Notes under the pieces: model-generated
Seen by the model: only the letters and a program-made list of their open reading frames with translations
Told to the model about the DNA's origin: nothing
The model's database searches: none
Origin: a virus
Strand: one strand, 5' to 3'
DNA: 22,277 nt
Virus record (IMG/VR): IMGVR_UViG_3300042881_003428
Span: 1 to 22,277 of that record
Translations under genes and position numbers: made by a program
Part shown: positions 15,020 through 21,756 of the stretch, piece after piece
How the letters are laid out: every line of letters starts with the position of its first letter
Position numbering within the stretch: position 1 is the stretch's first letter

Positions 15020-16432
15020 ATGTTATCAATACAGAAAAAGCTTTGGATAGAAAAGGCAGGATTACTAACGGAGTCTTTCGGAGACGATCATGACTATAAG
15101 AGTTTAAAGCCTGCACATTCATTTAAGACAAATGATAACCATAATATCGACGTTCATGTTTTTAATAATCCCAAAGGTCAACATGCAGTTTTTTTTAATA
15201 AAAATCTAAATGCAGTAACCAAACTTGTTCATTGGAATCATGGTGCAGACAGACCAAGTCCTGAAGATTTAGAAAAAGCAGGTCATGATGAGAAAGAACA
15301 CCTATCGGAATCAGAAAAACTAAAAAATCTATCTCCCGACTCTGCGGGAAAAATAGTAGAACATTCTACTATTGTTCATTTAATTCACCATGTACATAAA
15401 GAGAAGGGTACATATGGGACTCCCGAACATAAAGCAGAAATATCACCACACGAAAAAGAAATAAAAAAATTAGGTTCGGGTGTTCATCATGATCAAGTTG
15501 AACTGAGAAAAGAACATGGAAGAGCCGCTGCTCATGCCATGGTCGAAACAATAAAAATGGAACATGGTCCAAAAGCTAAAATTCACAGAGTAGGTCATAC
15601 ATCAAAAAGCGGTGACATTGAAAAATTTACTAGTGGCAAGCATAAAGATACTCAAGAAAATCCATCCGATGTAGCTGTTCATATTAAAAAATCATCTAAG
15701 GCTACAGAAAATGAAAAAGATCACTATCATGGAGGATCTCTAAAATCTTCTGGAAAATCATCTCAAATAACAGCTAAAAATCCAGCAATACACATGCACG
15801 GTCTTTTAGATCATCCAACAAGAAGTTTCAATGCAGAAAAAATTTCAAGACAAGGATTGAAAAAAATACATACGGATATGGGTCATGGTGATAAGTCTGC
15901 CACAGAAAGAGGTAGAATGATTGATGCTGCAAGAAAAGACAAGAAAAAAGATATCAAAGAAGAATACTTAGAAGAAAAAGCACCATCACTCACAAATATA
16001 GAAAGTAAAGCAAACGAACTTGGAAAAAAAGTAAAAGTAAATATTGCAAAAGAACTACACTCTCATATCCATCATTTATTGCACAATGTTGGTGATGAAG
16101 GTCATCACATGATTGGAAAAATGCTTAGACATCATTTAGCACCAGAAACTACTATGCCTTTTTCAAAGATCCATGTAAAAGGAGATAAACCAAATAAAGT
16201 CCACGCTACAGTGACTTCTGGAAGTGATTCTCCGATACATAAAATTATTAATAATCCGAAATCTAGATATGCTGCAACTAGAAGCGGAGAAAGAGTCACA
16301 ATTCACCATGTCGAAAAAGATGGATCACATACTGCTTTGGCACACTACTCACCAAAAACAAAGAGTAATGCATTTAAATCGGATGTTCATGGCTGGAATG
16401 TAGTTCCCGCAAATACACACTCAAAAAGCTAA
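15020..16432 (+). CDS. His-rich late protein with possible PD-(D/E)XK-like core
   Basis: This is a 470-residue unrecognised protein, unusually rich in His, Lys and Ser with few Cys or Trp. It starts directly after the ligase-like gene. The segment 214-242, NPSDVAVHI followed by HGGSLKSSG, has the layout D217, strand, S240-L-K242, which fits PD-(D/E)XK folds that use S/A-x-K instead of E-x-K. KNPAIHMHG follows. Residues about 318-322 (YLEEK) contain an L-x-E site, the T4 prohead protease type, and divide the protein into an enzyme-like first part and a basic His-rich second part (about 340-470). A nuclease-like core in the capsid or a DNA-binding virion protein are both possible; neither is established. 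Confidence 0.6.
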   Translation: MLSIQKKLWIEKAGLLTESFGDDHDYKSLKPAHSFKTNDNHNIDVHVFNNPKGQHAVFFNKNLNAVTKLVHWNHGADRPSPEDLEKAGHDEKEHLSESEKLKNLSPDSAGKIVEHSTIVHLIHHVHKEKGTYGTPEHKAEISPHEKEIKKLGSGVHHDQVELRKEHGRAAAHAMVETIKMEHGPKAKIHRVGHTSKSGDIEKFTSGKHKDTQENPSDVAVHIKKSSKATENEKDHYHGGSLKSSGKSSQITAKNPAIHMHGLLDHPTRSFNAEKISRQGLKKIHTDMGHGDKSATERGRMIDAARKDKKKDIKEEYLEEKAPSLTNIESKANELGKKVKVNIAKELHSHIHHLLHNVGDEGHHMIGKMLRHHLAPETTMPFSKIHVKGDKPNKVHATVTSGSDSPIHKIINNPKSRYAATRSGERVTIHHVEKDGSHTALAHYSPKTKSNAFKSDVHGWNVVPANTHSKS

Positions 16433-16434
16433 AA

Positions 16435-18303
16435 ATGAAAAGATTTTCACAACTATTAGAAGAAAACCAGAAAAAACTGACGATGCTGTTTGGTCGTATG
16501 AATCCTCCCACTAAAGGTCATGAGGAGAATGTTGAAGGTCTAAAACAAACAGCAGAAAAAGAAAAGTCAGATCATCTAGTAATTGCATCACACTCGCAGG
16601 ATGCCAAAAAGAATCCTTTATCTCCAGATACGAAACTGAAGCATTTAAAAAGAGCATTTCCTGATACAAATATCATCACATCAAGCAAAGAGAAGCCTAC
16701 CATTATGCACCATGCATCTGATGCACATGCTAAAGGCTATACTCATCTTCATGTTATTGCTGGTGCAGACAGAGTTGATGAATATAGAAGATTACTTAAT
16801 CATTACAATGGTAGAACACATGATGAGGCTGGTAGACCATTTAAACATGGTTCATATAACTTCAAAAAGATAACTGTATCATCATCTGGTGAAAGAACAA
16901 AAGGTATATCTGGAACAGATATGCGTAATCATGCACAGAATAATGATTACAAATCGTTCAAGAGCAATCTATCTTCTCATATGCAGAAGAATGATAAACA
17001 TGCTAAAGAACTATTTCATGATGTTCGCAAAGGAATGGGTCTAAATGAAAATGTAAGTAGAGGTATGTTCAAAGCAATCTTCATTACTGGTGGACCTGGT
17101 TCAGGAAAAGACATTGTTATTCGTGAAGGTGTTGCTGAACAAAAAGCAGTAGAACTAAGCACAATACAAGCATTTGAATATCTGATGGATAAAAAGAAAC
17201 TGTCAGAACAAAGTAAAGATTTTCGTAGAGAAGCTATTAGAAATCGCTCTCCATTAATCATCAATGGAACAGCAGATAACTTTGATAACATAGCAACGAT
17301 CAAAGAAGAATTAGAAGAACTTGGATATACCACAATGATGGTATACGTTGATACTCTAAATGAAGTTAGCCGTCAAAGAAACCTTGGACTGAAAAGAATG
17401 ATCTCAGAGTCAGTTCGTGAAGAAAAGTGGGTGAAAGCTCAAGAGAATAAAGTTAAGTTTTACAGTATGTTCAATGATTTCAATCTATTTGAAAACAATG
17501 ATAACTTAGAGATTGTTGAGGAATCTATTAGTGATGTTTACGATCACATCAACGAATTTTTAGATAAAGATAGTTTAAATGAAATCTCTACTGATTGGTT
17601 GATGAGAAATAAAAAATTAAATATTAACGAGAAGGTTTCTTTACTTTTTAAGGAGCAACAAAATGATTCAATGGATTCTAAATCTATTCAAAAAGCCAAC
17701 ATCAGAGCAAAAGGTTGTGGAAAACACGGAAGCCTCCTCTTTGACAACAACTGTCCAAGCTGCCAAATTACCAGAAAAGCAGGAAGACAAGACGATGTTA
17801 GAGACGGAGACGTTGCCAGTAACTCCAGTTACATCTTCAGAACCTACGTTGAAGGAAGAGGACCCACCCTCAAAGCCAGCCCGCCGCCCAAGGAAAGCAA
17901 CTTCAGCAAAGACAAAGAAAAAATAAAGAAAAAAGGATTGGTCGATTCCCCAACACAGAATCAAAGACTGAGAAATGTGGCAGGAATAGGACCTGAATAT
18001 GACACTAGACAACAAGGAACTGTATATCCCATGTCTGGTCTGGGAGATGTAACCTATCGTGAGGATGTAGAACCTTCGCATGATAAATATATGAAGGAAG
18101 GTACCGCAGCAGGACTTCGCAAAAGTTTCAACAAGTTCAGAACTCAAAAAGAAGCAATAGACGATCCTGGTGCTGTAGATATGGGAGTTGGTGGTGTTCT
18201 AATGGGAGCATCAAACAAAGAACCCATGCAAACATACAAGGATCAAGATAAAACAGTTGGTCTGCTAATTAAAAAGAACAAGAAACAAAAACAGGAGAAA
18301 TAA
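16435..18303 (+). CDS. Nucleotidylyltransferase-P-loop kinase fusion with long tail
   Basis: Residues 1-190 are a HIGH-superfamily nucleotidylyltransferase: GRMNPPTKGH at 20-29 and ISGTDMR at 158-164 (the ISSTxxR position). Residues about 211-375 are a P-loop kinase: AIFITGGPGSGKD with Walker A at 219-226, an Asp after the Lys instead of Ser or Thr, then RREAIRNRSPLIINGTADN and a YVDT strand. NadR has the same two activities in this order, but its kinase P-loop differs, so the substrate is open (NMN, a sugar or lipid head group, or a nucleotide). The N-terminus MKRFSQLLEE resembles a capsid-targeting peptide. From about 410 to 500 the protein overlaps a second open frame (17663-17926) and has a composition unlike the rest; the tail about 505-622 looks genuine again. 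No clear ribosome binding site is visible. Confidence 0.8.
   Translation: MKRFSQLLEENQKKLTMLFGRMNPPTKGHEENVEGLKQTAEKEKSDHLVIASHSQDAKKNPLSPDTKLKHLKRAFPDTNIITSSKEKPTIMHHASDAHAKGYTHLHVIAGADRVDEYRRLLNHYNGRTHDEAGRPFKHGSYNFKKITVSSSGERTKGISGTDMRNHAQNNDYKSFKSNLSSHMQKNDKHAKELFHDVRKGMGLNENVSRGMFKAIFITGGPGSGKDIVIREGVAEQKAVELSTIQAFEYLMDKKKLSEQSKDFRREAIRNRSPLIINGTADNFDNIATIKEELEELGYTTMMVYVDTLNEVSRQRNLGLKRMISESVREEKWVKAQENKVKFYSMFNDFNLFENNDNLEIVEESISDVYDHINEFLDKDSLNEISTDWLMRNKKLNINEKVSLLFKEQQNDSMDSKSIQKANIRAKGCGKHGSLLFDNNCPSCQITRKAGRQDDVRDGDVASNSSYIFRTYVEGRGPTLKASPPPKESNFSKDKEKIKKKGLVDSPTQNQRLRNVAGIGPEYDTRQQGTVYPMSGLGDVTYREDVEPSHDKYMKEGTAAGLRKSFNKFRTQKEAIDDPGAVDMGVGGVLMGASNKEPMQTYKDQDKTVGLLIKKNKKQKQEK
17663..17926 (+). 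CDS. Nested ORF inside the kinase gene, other frame
   Basis: This is an 87-codon frame one base out of step with the long gene. It has a better ribosome binding site than most genes here: AAGGAG ending at 17655, 7 bases before the ATG. The product starts MIQWILNLFKK, has an acidic Thr/Pro/Glu-rich middle, and ends in a basic PARRPRKATSAKTKKK tail. It reads like a small disordered phage protein. Codon use in this frame resembles the neighbours, while the long frame here uses many AAC, GAC and AGC codons. Either this is an overprinted gene, or a separate small gene became embedded when the reading frame stayed open. Both readings leave the long frame open. Confidence 0.55.
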   Translation: MIQWILNLFKKPTSEQKVVENTEASSLTTTVQAAKLPEKQEDKTMLETETLPVTPVTSSEPTLKEEDPPSKPARRPRKATSAKTKKK

Positions 18304-18304
18304 C

Positions 18305-19477
18305 ATGTTCGCTAAAGACAAAGTGTCGCAGTCTCTAATTGATGCTGTTAATAAAGTCATCACAAAAGAAGAAGTTAAAGAACAGCTAAACGAGGCATTC
18401 CCAACTGTTGATGATGCTAAGAAAAGAATGGCCGCTGCTTCAGGTCCAAAACCTAGCGGTGGAGCTGGTATCAAATTAGGTACACGCTATGGTGGTGGTA
18501 AACAAGCTGATGAGCCAGAGAGTGATGAGGATGAAAAGCCAAAAGCAAAAAGAGAAAAATATGGTGCTCGTAAAACCCGTTTCACTAATACCAAACTATA
18601 CAAAGAAGATGAGGTTCAAGAGGAACTAAAAGGCAATCAACATAAAATTGATGCTAATAAGAATGGAAAGATCGATGCACATGATTTTCAGCTCCTCCGT
18701 GGTAAGAAAAAGAAAATGACAGAAGGACATGCATTTGCAGAGCGTCTAGTGGAATCAATGTATGGCAAAAAGTCTGCACTACCAATAGACGAAACAGAAA
18801 TGTCTGACGCTCAGAAAAAGAAAAAAGAAGAAATCGTTATGTCTATGAAAAAAGACACAGCAGGTCTTAAAAAGCGTTACGGTTCTCGCTGGAAAGATGT
18901 AATGTATGCTACTGCAACAAAACAAGCAATGAAAGAAGATGTTGAAGTAGAAGAAGAAATCGATCCTAATGTTCGCACAAAAGATGCTGTATCTGGAGCA
19001 AACAAACCAACTAAACAAAAAGATGATGTTGGTCCAGGCTCAGATGGAAGAAGCACAAAAGTGAAATTCAAAGGCGGTCCAATGGACGAAGAAAAAGAAA
19101 ATGAGAAAGAAGATGAAGGACATGAGGACGAAGCAGAAGATAAAAAGCTAGTCAAGAAGATGGTGAAGAAAGATGCTTTGAAGGAAGAAGAACTTGATGA
19201 AGCAGCTAAGAAAAAAGCTCCTTATGATAGAGATGAAGTTGCGAAAAAAATAGGTGCTGCTATGAATAAAGCGGATGATGCAGTTCGAAAAGGTCGTGCT
19301 GAACGTGAGGCTGCAAGAGCAATTGCTACGGCAAAATACGGTAGTAAAATGAAAGAAGAAGTTGAACTTGATGAAGGAACCGAAAAGAAAGAAAGAAAAC
19401 TAAAATCTTTCTTAACAATGAAAAAAGAAATGCTTGGTAAAGCTGGTATGACTTCAGAGAAAAAAGATGAAGAATAA
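18305..19477 (+). CDS. Charged internal-head or scaffold-like protein with EF-hand
   Basis: This 390-residue protein is very rich in Lys, Glu, Asp and Ala with little hydrophobic core, like phage internal or scaffolding proteins. Residues 116-127 form a textbook EF-hand loop, DANKNGKIDAHD, with ligands at positions 1, 3, 5, 7, 9 and 12, followed by F-x-L-L-R. Near-repeats of K-E-E-V-E-L-D-E occur at about 211-219, 295-301 and 350-358. LxE sites (LNE|A at 28-31, LDE|A, LDE|G) fit T4 gp21 prohead protease cleavage. RYGSRWKDVMYATATKQA at about 191-208 and a similar ARAIATAKYGS at about 337-347 look like small helical modules. AGGAGA lies 7 bases upstream of the ATG. The product is inferred to be a virion-associated or prohead-core component. 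Confidence 0.72.
   Translation: MFAKDKVSQSLIDAVNKVITKEEVKEQLNEAFPTVDDAKKRMAAASGPKPSGGAGIKLGTRYGGGKQADEPESDEDEKPKAKREKYGARKTRFTNTKLYKEDEVQEELKGNQHKIDANKNGKIDAHDFQLLRGKKKKMTEGHAFAERLVESMYGKKSALPIDETEMSDAQKKKKEEIVMSMKKDTAGLKKRYGSRWKDVMYATATKQAMKEDVEVEEEIDPNVRTKDAVSGANKPTKQKDDVGPGSDGRSTKVKFKGGPMDEEKENEKEDEGHEDEAEDKKLVKKMVKKDALKEEELDEAAKKKAPYDRDEVAKKIGAAMNKADDAVRKGRAEREAARAIATAKYGSKMKEEVELDEGTEKKERKLKSFLTMKKEMLGKAGMTSEKKDEE
18650..18685 (+). other. EF-hand calcium-binding loop (within the charged protein)
   Basis: Codons 116-127 of the 18305 gene encode a 12-residue loop with D1, N3, N5, G6, K7, I8, D9 and D12, the standard spacing of Ca2+ ligands in EF-hand and dockerin-like loops. It stands alone; I found no second loop in this protein. 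Confidence 0.7.
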
Positions 19478-20615
19478 GAAAACATTCAAAGAAGCTTTTG
19501 GTAAAAATCCATGGGATCCCTGGTCTGCAAAGGCCGGGATCGATGAAGCTAGTGCATCATTAAATGCTTACTTGTTGGCTAGAGGATATTCTCCGGAAAC
19601 TATGCCATTGCATCTTAAAATAGCTCACTCAAAATCCTCTGCATTTAAGCAGTGGGCAATGAATCGTGTTCAAAAAGAAGAAGTTGAGCAAGTCGATGAA
19701 GTAAGTATGAAAACAGTAAAGAGTTATCTTAGCAAAACTGTAGACCCTATTGAAGGAATGCCTAGACCTGGTATGGGTAAAAGAATGAAAGGCATTGCTG
19801 CTGCTCATCAGAGACTTGTTGGTAAAAAACCAACTACTAAAGAAGAAGTTGAATTAGATGAAGGTTCAGTACAAGATAAGTTGCATGGCTCTCATCAAGA
19901 ACTACGCAAGAAATCTGGATTGCCGCATCCTGATTATTATAAAGAATTAGGCAAAGCATATGACATTGAAGATGATAAAGAAAGAATGGCGAAACAGTCA
20001 GAATTAAAAAAGAAATATAATGTCAAAGAAGATCATGTTGCAATTGCTATGGGTAGACAACTTGATGATGAAGGTAGCATGGTTCTAACTCAGCTTGATA
20101 TTATAGAAGATGCAATTGCTGACTTGCGTTCCACAATCAAAGATCCTAAAATGCAGATTCCTGCTTGGGTGCAATCAAAGATTACTCTAGCATCAGATTA
20201 TCTAGACACAGTAGCACACTATATGAAAAGCAACAATGAAGATGGTATGAATGAGTCTGTTCTCTATGATGATCCCAAAGGAACACTTACTAGAGTTGCA
20301 GAAAGAAAAAAAGAAATGTCTCGTTCCGCAAGAATCATTAAATCAATTTATAAAAAGAAAGGTGTCATGAAAGAAGATACCTATGATTGGGAAAAAGACG
20401 ATAAAGATACTTCCTCTTACGGAAAACAACCAAAGTTTGCTAAGTCTGATGATAAAGCAAGTAAGGTAAAAAAAGAGTCTGATGCTGCTGCGGTATTGTC
20501 TGGAGGCACAACACTAACGAAACAAAATCGTGATATTGTTGAGCTAGATCCTAGGATGAAAGTTCGTCCAAATAAGGATGCCCAAGACGCTGATGACGAT
20601 AACAAAAGCCAATAA
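19467..20615 (+). CDS. Charged virion-type protein, partner of the preceding gene
   Basis: This is a 382-residue charged, mostly helical protein that overlaps the gene before it by 11 bases and shares its repeated K-E-E-V-E peptide (about 70-79 and 125-133). Residues about 190-255 look like a folded domain: AIAMGRQLDDEG, a helix LTQLDIIEDAIADL, then IPAWVQSKITLASDYLDTV. I believe similar 'PAWVQSKIT-x-A-x-DYL' segments recur in marine T4-like phage proteins. The N-terminal MKNKKTFKEAFGKNPWDPWSAKAG and the C-terminal KESDAAAVLSGGTTLTKQNRDIVELDPRMKVRPN are low-complexity or short linear pieces. The stop lies within a late-promoter-like AATAAATA. A structural or prohead-core role is inferred from composition and place. 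Confidence 0.72.
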   Translation: MKNKKTFKEAFGKNPWDPWSAKAGIDEASASLNAYLLARGYSPETMPLHLKIAHSKSSAFKQWAMNRVQKEEVEQVDEVSMKTVKSYLSKTVDPIEGMPRPGMGKRMKGIAAAHQRLVGKKPTTKEEVELDEGSVQDKLHGSHQELRKKSGLPHPDYYKELGKAYDIEDDKERMAKQSELKKKYNVKEDHVAIAMGRQLDDEGSMVLTQLDIIEDAIADLRSTIKDPKMQIPAWVQSKITLASDYLDTVAHYMKSNNEDGMNESVLYDDPKGTLTRVAERKKEMSRSARIIKSIYKKKGVMKEDTYDWEKDDKDTSSYGKQPKFAKSDDKASKVKKESDAAAVLSGGTTLTKQNRDIVELDPRMKVRPNKDAQDADDDNKSQ

Positions 20616-20618
20616 ATA
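20611..20618 (+). promoter_or_regulatory. Late-promoter-like AATAAATA
   Basis: This fits the relaxed late consensus NATAAATA of marine T4-like phages. It contains the TAA stop of the preceding gene and lies 32 bases before the ATG of the Ig-like virion protein. A second overlapping copy starts at 20615. High expression of the next gene would suit a dedicated late promoter. Confidence 0.55.
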
Positions 20619-20649
20619 AATAACAAATAGGATATTTAAGGAGAAAAAC

Positions 20650-21327
20650 ATGTCCTCATGGGGTAATAACGATAACGCAGCAAACGCACCTTACTGGGCA
20701 GTAAACTCAGCTATTGCACCAGCAAACCCAAACAGAGCAGCACCTACAGCAGCTAACGTAGAATTGCTATATGCAAATACGACAGCTAACGTATATACAT
20801 CCAGAGAAACCATCGGTTTGTTTGGACTAGACTCTCAAGAAATTGATGTTCTAGGAGATACTGGTGCTCATACAGGTTGGGTACTGAAAACTGAAGGTCA
20901 AGGCGGTCGTGCAGGAAGAGTTCAATACGAAACTCTTGTAGCACTAAGCACAATGAATAGAGATGGTGACGGACAACTGTTCCCGAACGTTTCTATCACA
21001 TTGGCTACAACTACTTCAGCTTCAGTTGTTGCTAATACAAGCTATGCTAATTCTGCATCATTTGTTGTAACACCAACACTAGTTGGAAACACAGCAGCAG
21101 TTCTGACATATCAGTGGCAAGTCAACAATTCTTCTGGTTCTCTGGGATGGACAAACGTTGCCAATGGAACACCAGCAAATACTCAGTACACTGGCGGAAC
21201 ATCAGCAACACTGGTTGTCAGACCAGCAGATACAACTGTCAATGGACACAGATTCCGTGTCACTGCAACAGCCGCAGTACAAGGCGTTTCAGCAACATCG
21301 TCAAACAGCACCATTACAGTAACTTAA
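20650..21327 (+). CDS. Virion protein with C-terminal Ig-like domain
   Basis: This is a 225-residue secreted-looking but signal-free protein, rich in Ala, Asn, Thr and Ser. Residues 1-110 contain WGNNDNAANAPYWAVNSAI at 4-22, a RETIGLFGLDSQEI segment and GGRAGRVQYETLVALS at 85-100, a pattern I associate with abundant virion proteins of cyanophages. Residues about 112-225 form an Ig-like beta sandwich: TYQWQVNNSSG with the core Trp, then ATLVVRPADTTVNGHRFRVTATA and a final TITVT strand. The gene has a strong AAGGAG site and its own late-type promoter, and it uses more C-ending codons than its neighbours, as expected for high expression. A hairpin follows the stop. It may be a head or tail surface decoration that binds carbohydrate or cells; this is inference. 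Confidence 0.78.
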   Translation: MSSWGNNDNAANAPYWAVNSAIAPANPNRAAPTAANVELLYANTTANVYTSRETIGLFGLDSQEIDVLGDTGAHTGWVLKTEGQGGRAGRVQYETLVALSTMNRDGDGQLFPNVSITLATTTSASVVANTSYANSASFVVTPTLVGNTAAVLTYQWQVNNSSGSLGWTNVANGTPANTQYTGGTSATLVVRPADTTVNGHRFRVTATAAVQGVSATSSNSTITVT

Positions 21328-21337
21328 CTTTGAAAGT

Positions 21338-21361
21338 GTGGGGAGGAGAAATCTTCCCCAC
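21338..21361 (+). terminator. GAAA-tetraloop hairpin after the Ig-like gene
   Basis: The stem GTGGGGAGGA pairs with TCTTCCCCAC over 10 positions with one G-U pair, closing on a GAAA (GNRA) loop. A further four bases (21331-21334 with 21362-21365) can pair outside a small bulge. There is no U-rich tract, so it may be a transcript-end stabiliser or RNase barrier rather than a plain intrinsic terminator. GGAGGAG, the only good ribosome-binding sequence near the next gene, lies in the 5' arm. Confidence 0.6.
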
Positions 21362-21369
21362 TTCAATAC

Positions 21370-21756
21370 ATGTTTGATGATTTGAATGAAGAAAATTTCA
21401 TGATGTATGCGGTAAAGGCGTATGAAGCACCTAACTGTATTATGTCTGAATTTGAAGGAGACTTGAAACGAACAAAGTATCTGAAAAGACTTTTTCGTAG
21501 ATATAAAGTAACAAAGACATTAAAAGAAAGATTAATATTAAATCATATTATATTACTGTATAATGTGTTTGGCGCAGAAGCTACAACAAGAATATTATTC
21601 TACCGAATAGATGAAAAAGATTATGATGTTCTGAAAACTTTCTTGGTGTACCTGAATCTGTTGCCCAAGATAGTTAGAGGCATCAGAGGAAAAAATATAA
21701 TAACATCTGATATTCAAATTGACTTACAAATAGCAGAGACATTAAGAAATATATGA
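21370..21756 (+). CDS. Conserved small phage protein (DUF7207-like)
   Basis: This is a 128-residue helical protein of the type found widely in T4-like marine phages. It begins with an acidic stretch, then MYAVKAYEAPNC, LKRTKYLKRLFRRYKVT at about 32-48, and LKERLILNHIILLYNVFGAEATTRILFYRI at about 51-80. The run of aromatic and basic residues ending in 'LNHII-x-LYNVFG' is the recognisable core. Function is unknown. The ATG at 21370 lies 8 bases after a strong hairpin and has no obvious free ribosome binding site. The end overlaps the next gene by ATGA. I recall a DUF7207 label for such proteins but could not verify it. Confidence 0.72.
   Translation: MFDDLNEENFMMYAVKAYEAPNCIMSEFEGDLKRTKYLKRLFRRYKVTKTLKERLILNHIILLYNVFGAEATTRILFYRIDEKDYDVLKTFLVYLNLLPKIVRGIRGKNIITSDIQIDLQIAETLRNI

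Noticed and set aside
17716-17766. Zinc-finger-like C-G-K-H ... C-P-S-C in the long frame of the kinase fusion
   Set aside because: It lies exactly where the nested frame overlaps, and the stretch has the composition of an out-of-frame translation, so the cysteine pattern is probably accidental.
17668-18147. Long reverse-strand open frame (159 codons) under the kinase gene
   Set aside because: It has no ribosome binding site or plausible composition and no reverse-strand neighbours. It mirrors the lack of stops where two + strand frames overlap.
18779-19485. Several reverse-strand frames rich in Ser and Phe under the charged proteins
   Set aside because: They are complements of GAA/AAG-rich codons (TTC/CTT) in the real + strand genes; there are no start signals.
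21114-21377. Open + strand frame across the end of the Ig-like gene
   Set aside because: It lies out of frame within a well supported virion gene, has no ribosome binding site, and its composition is unlike a phage protein.
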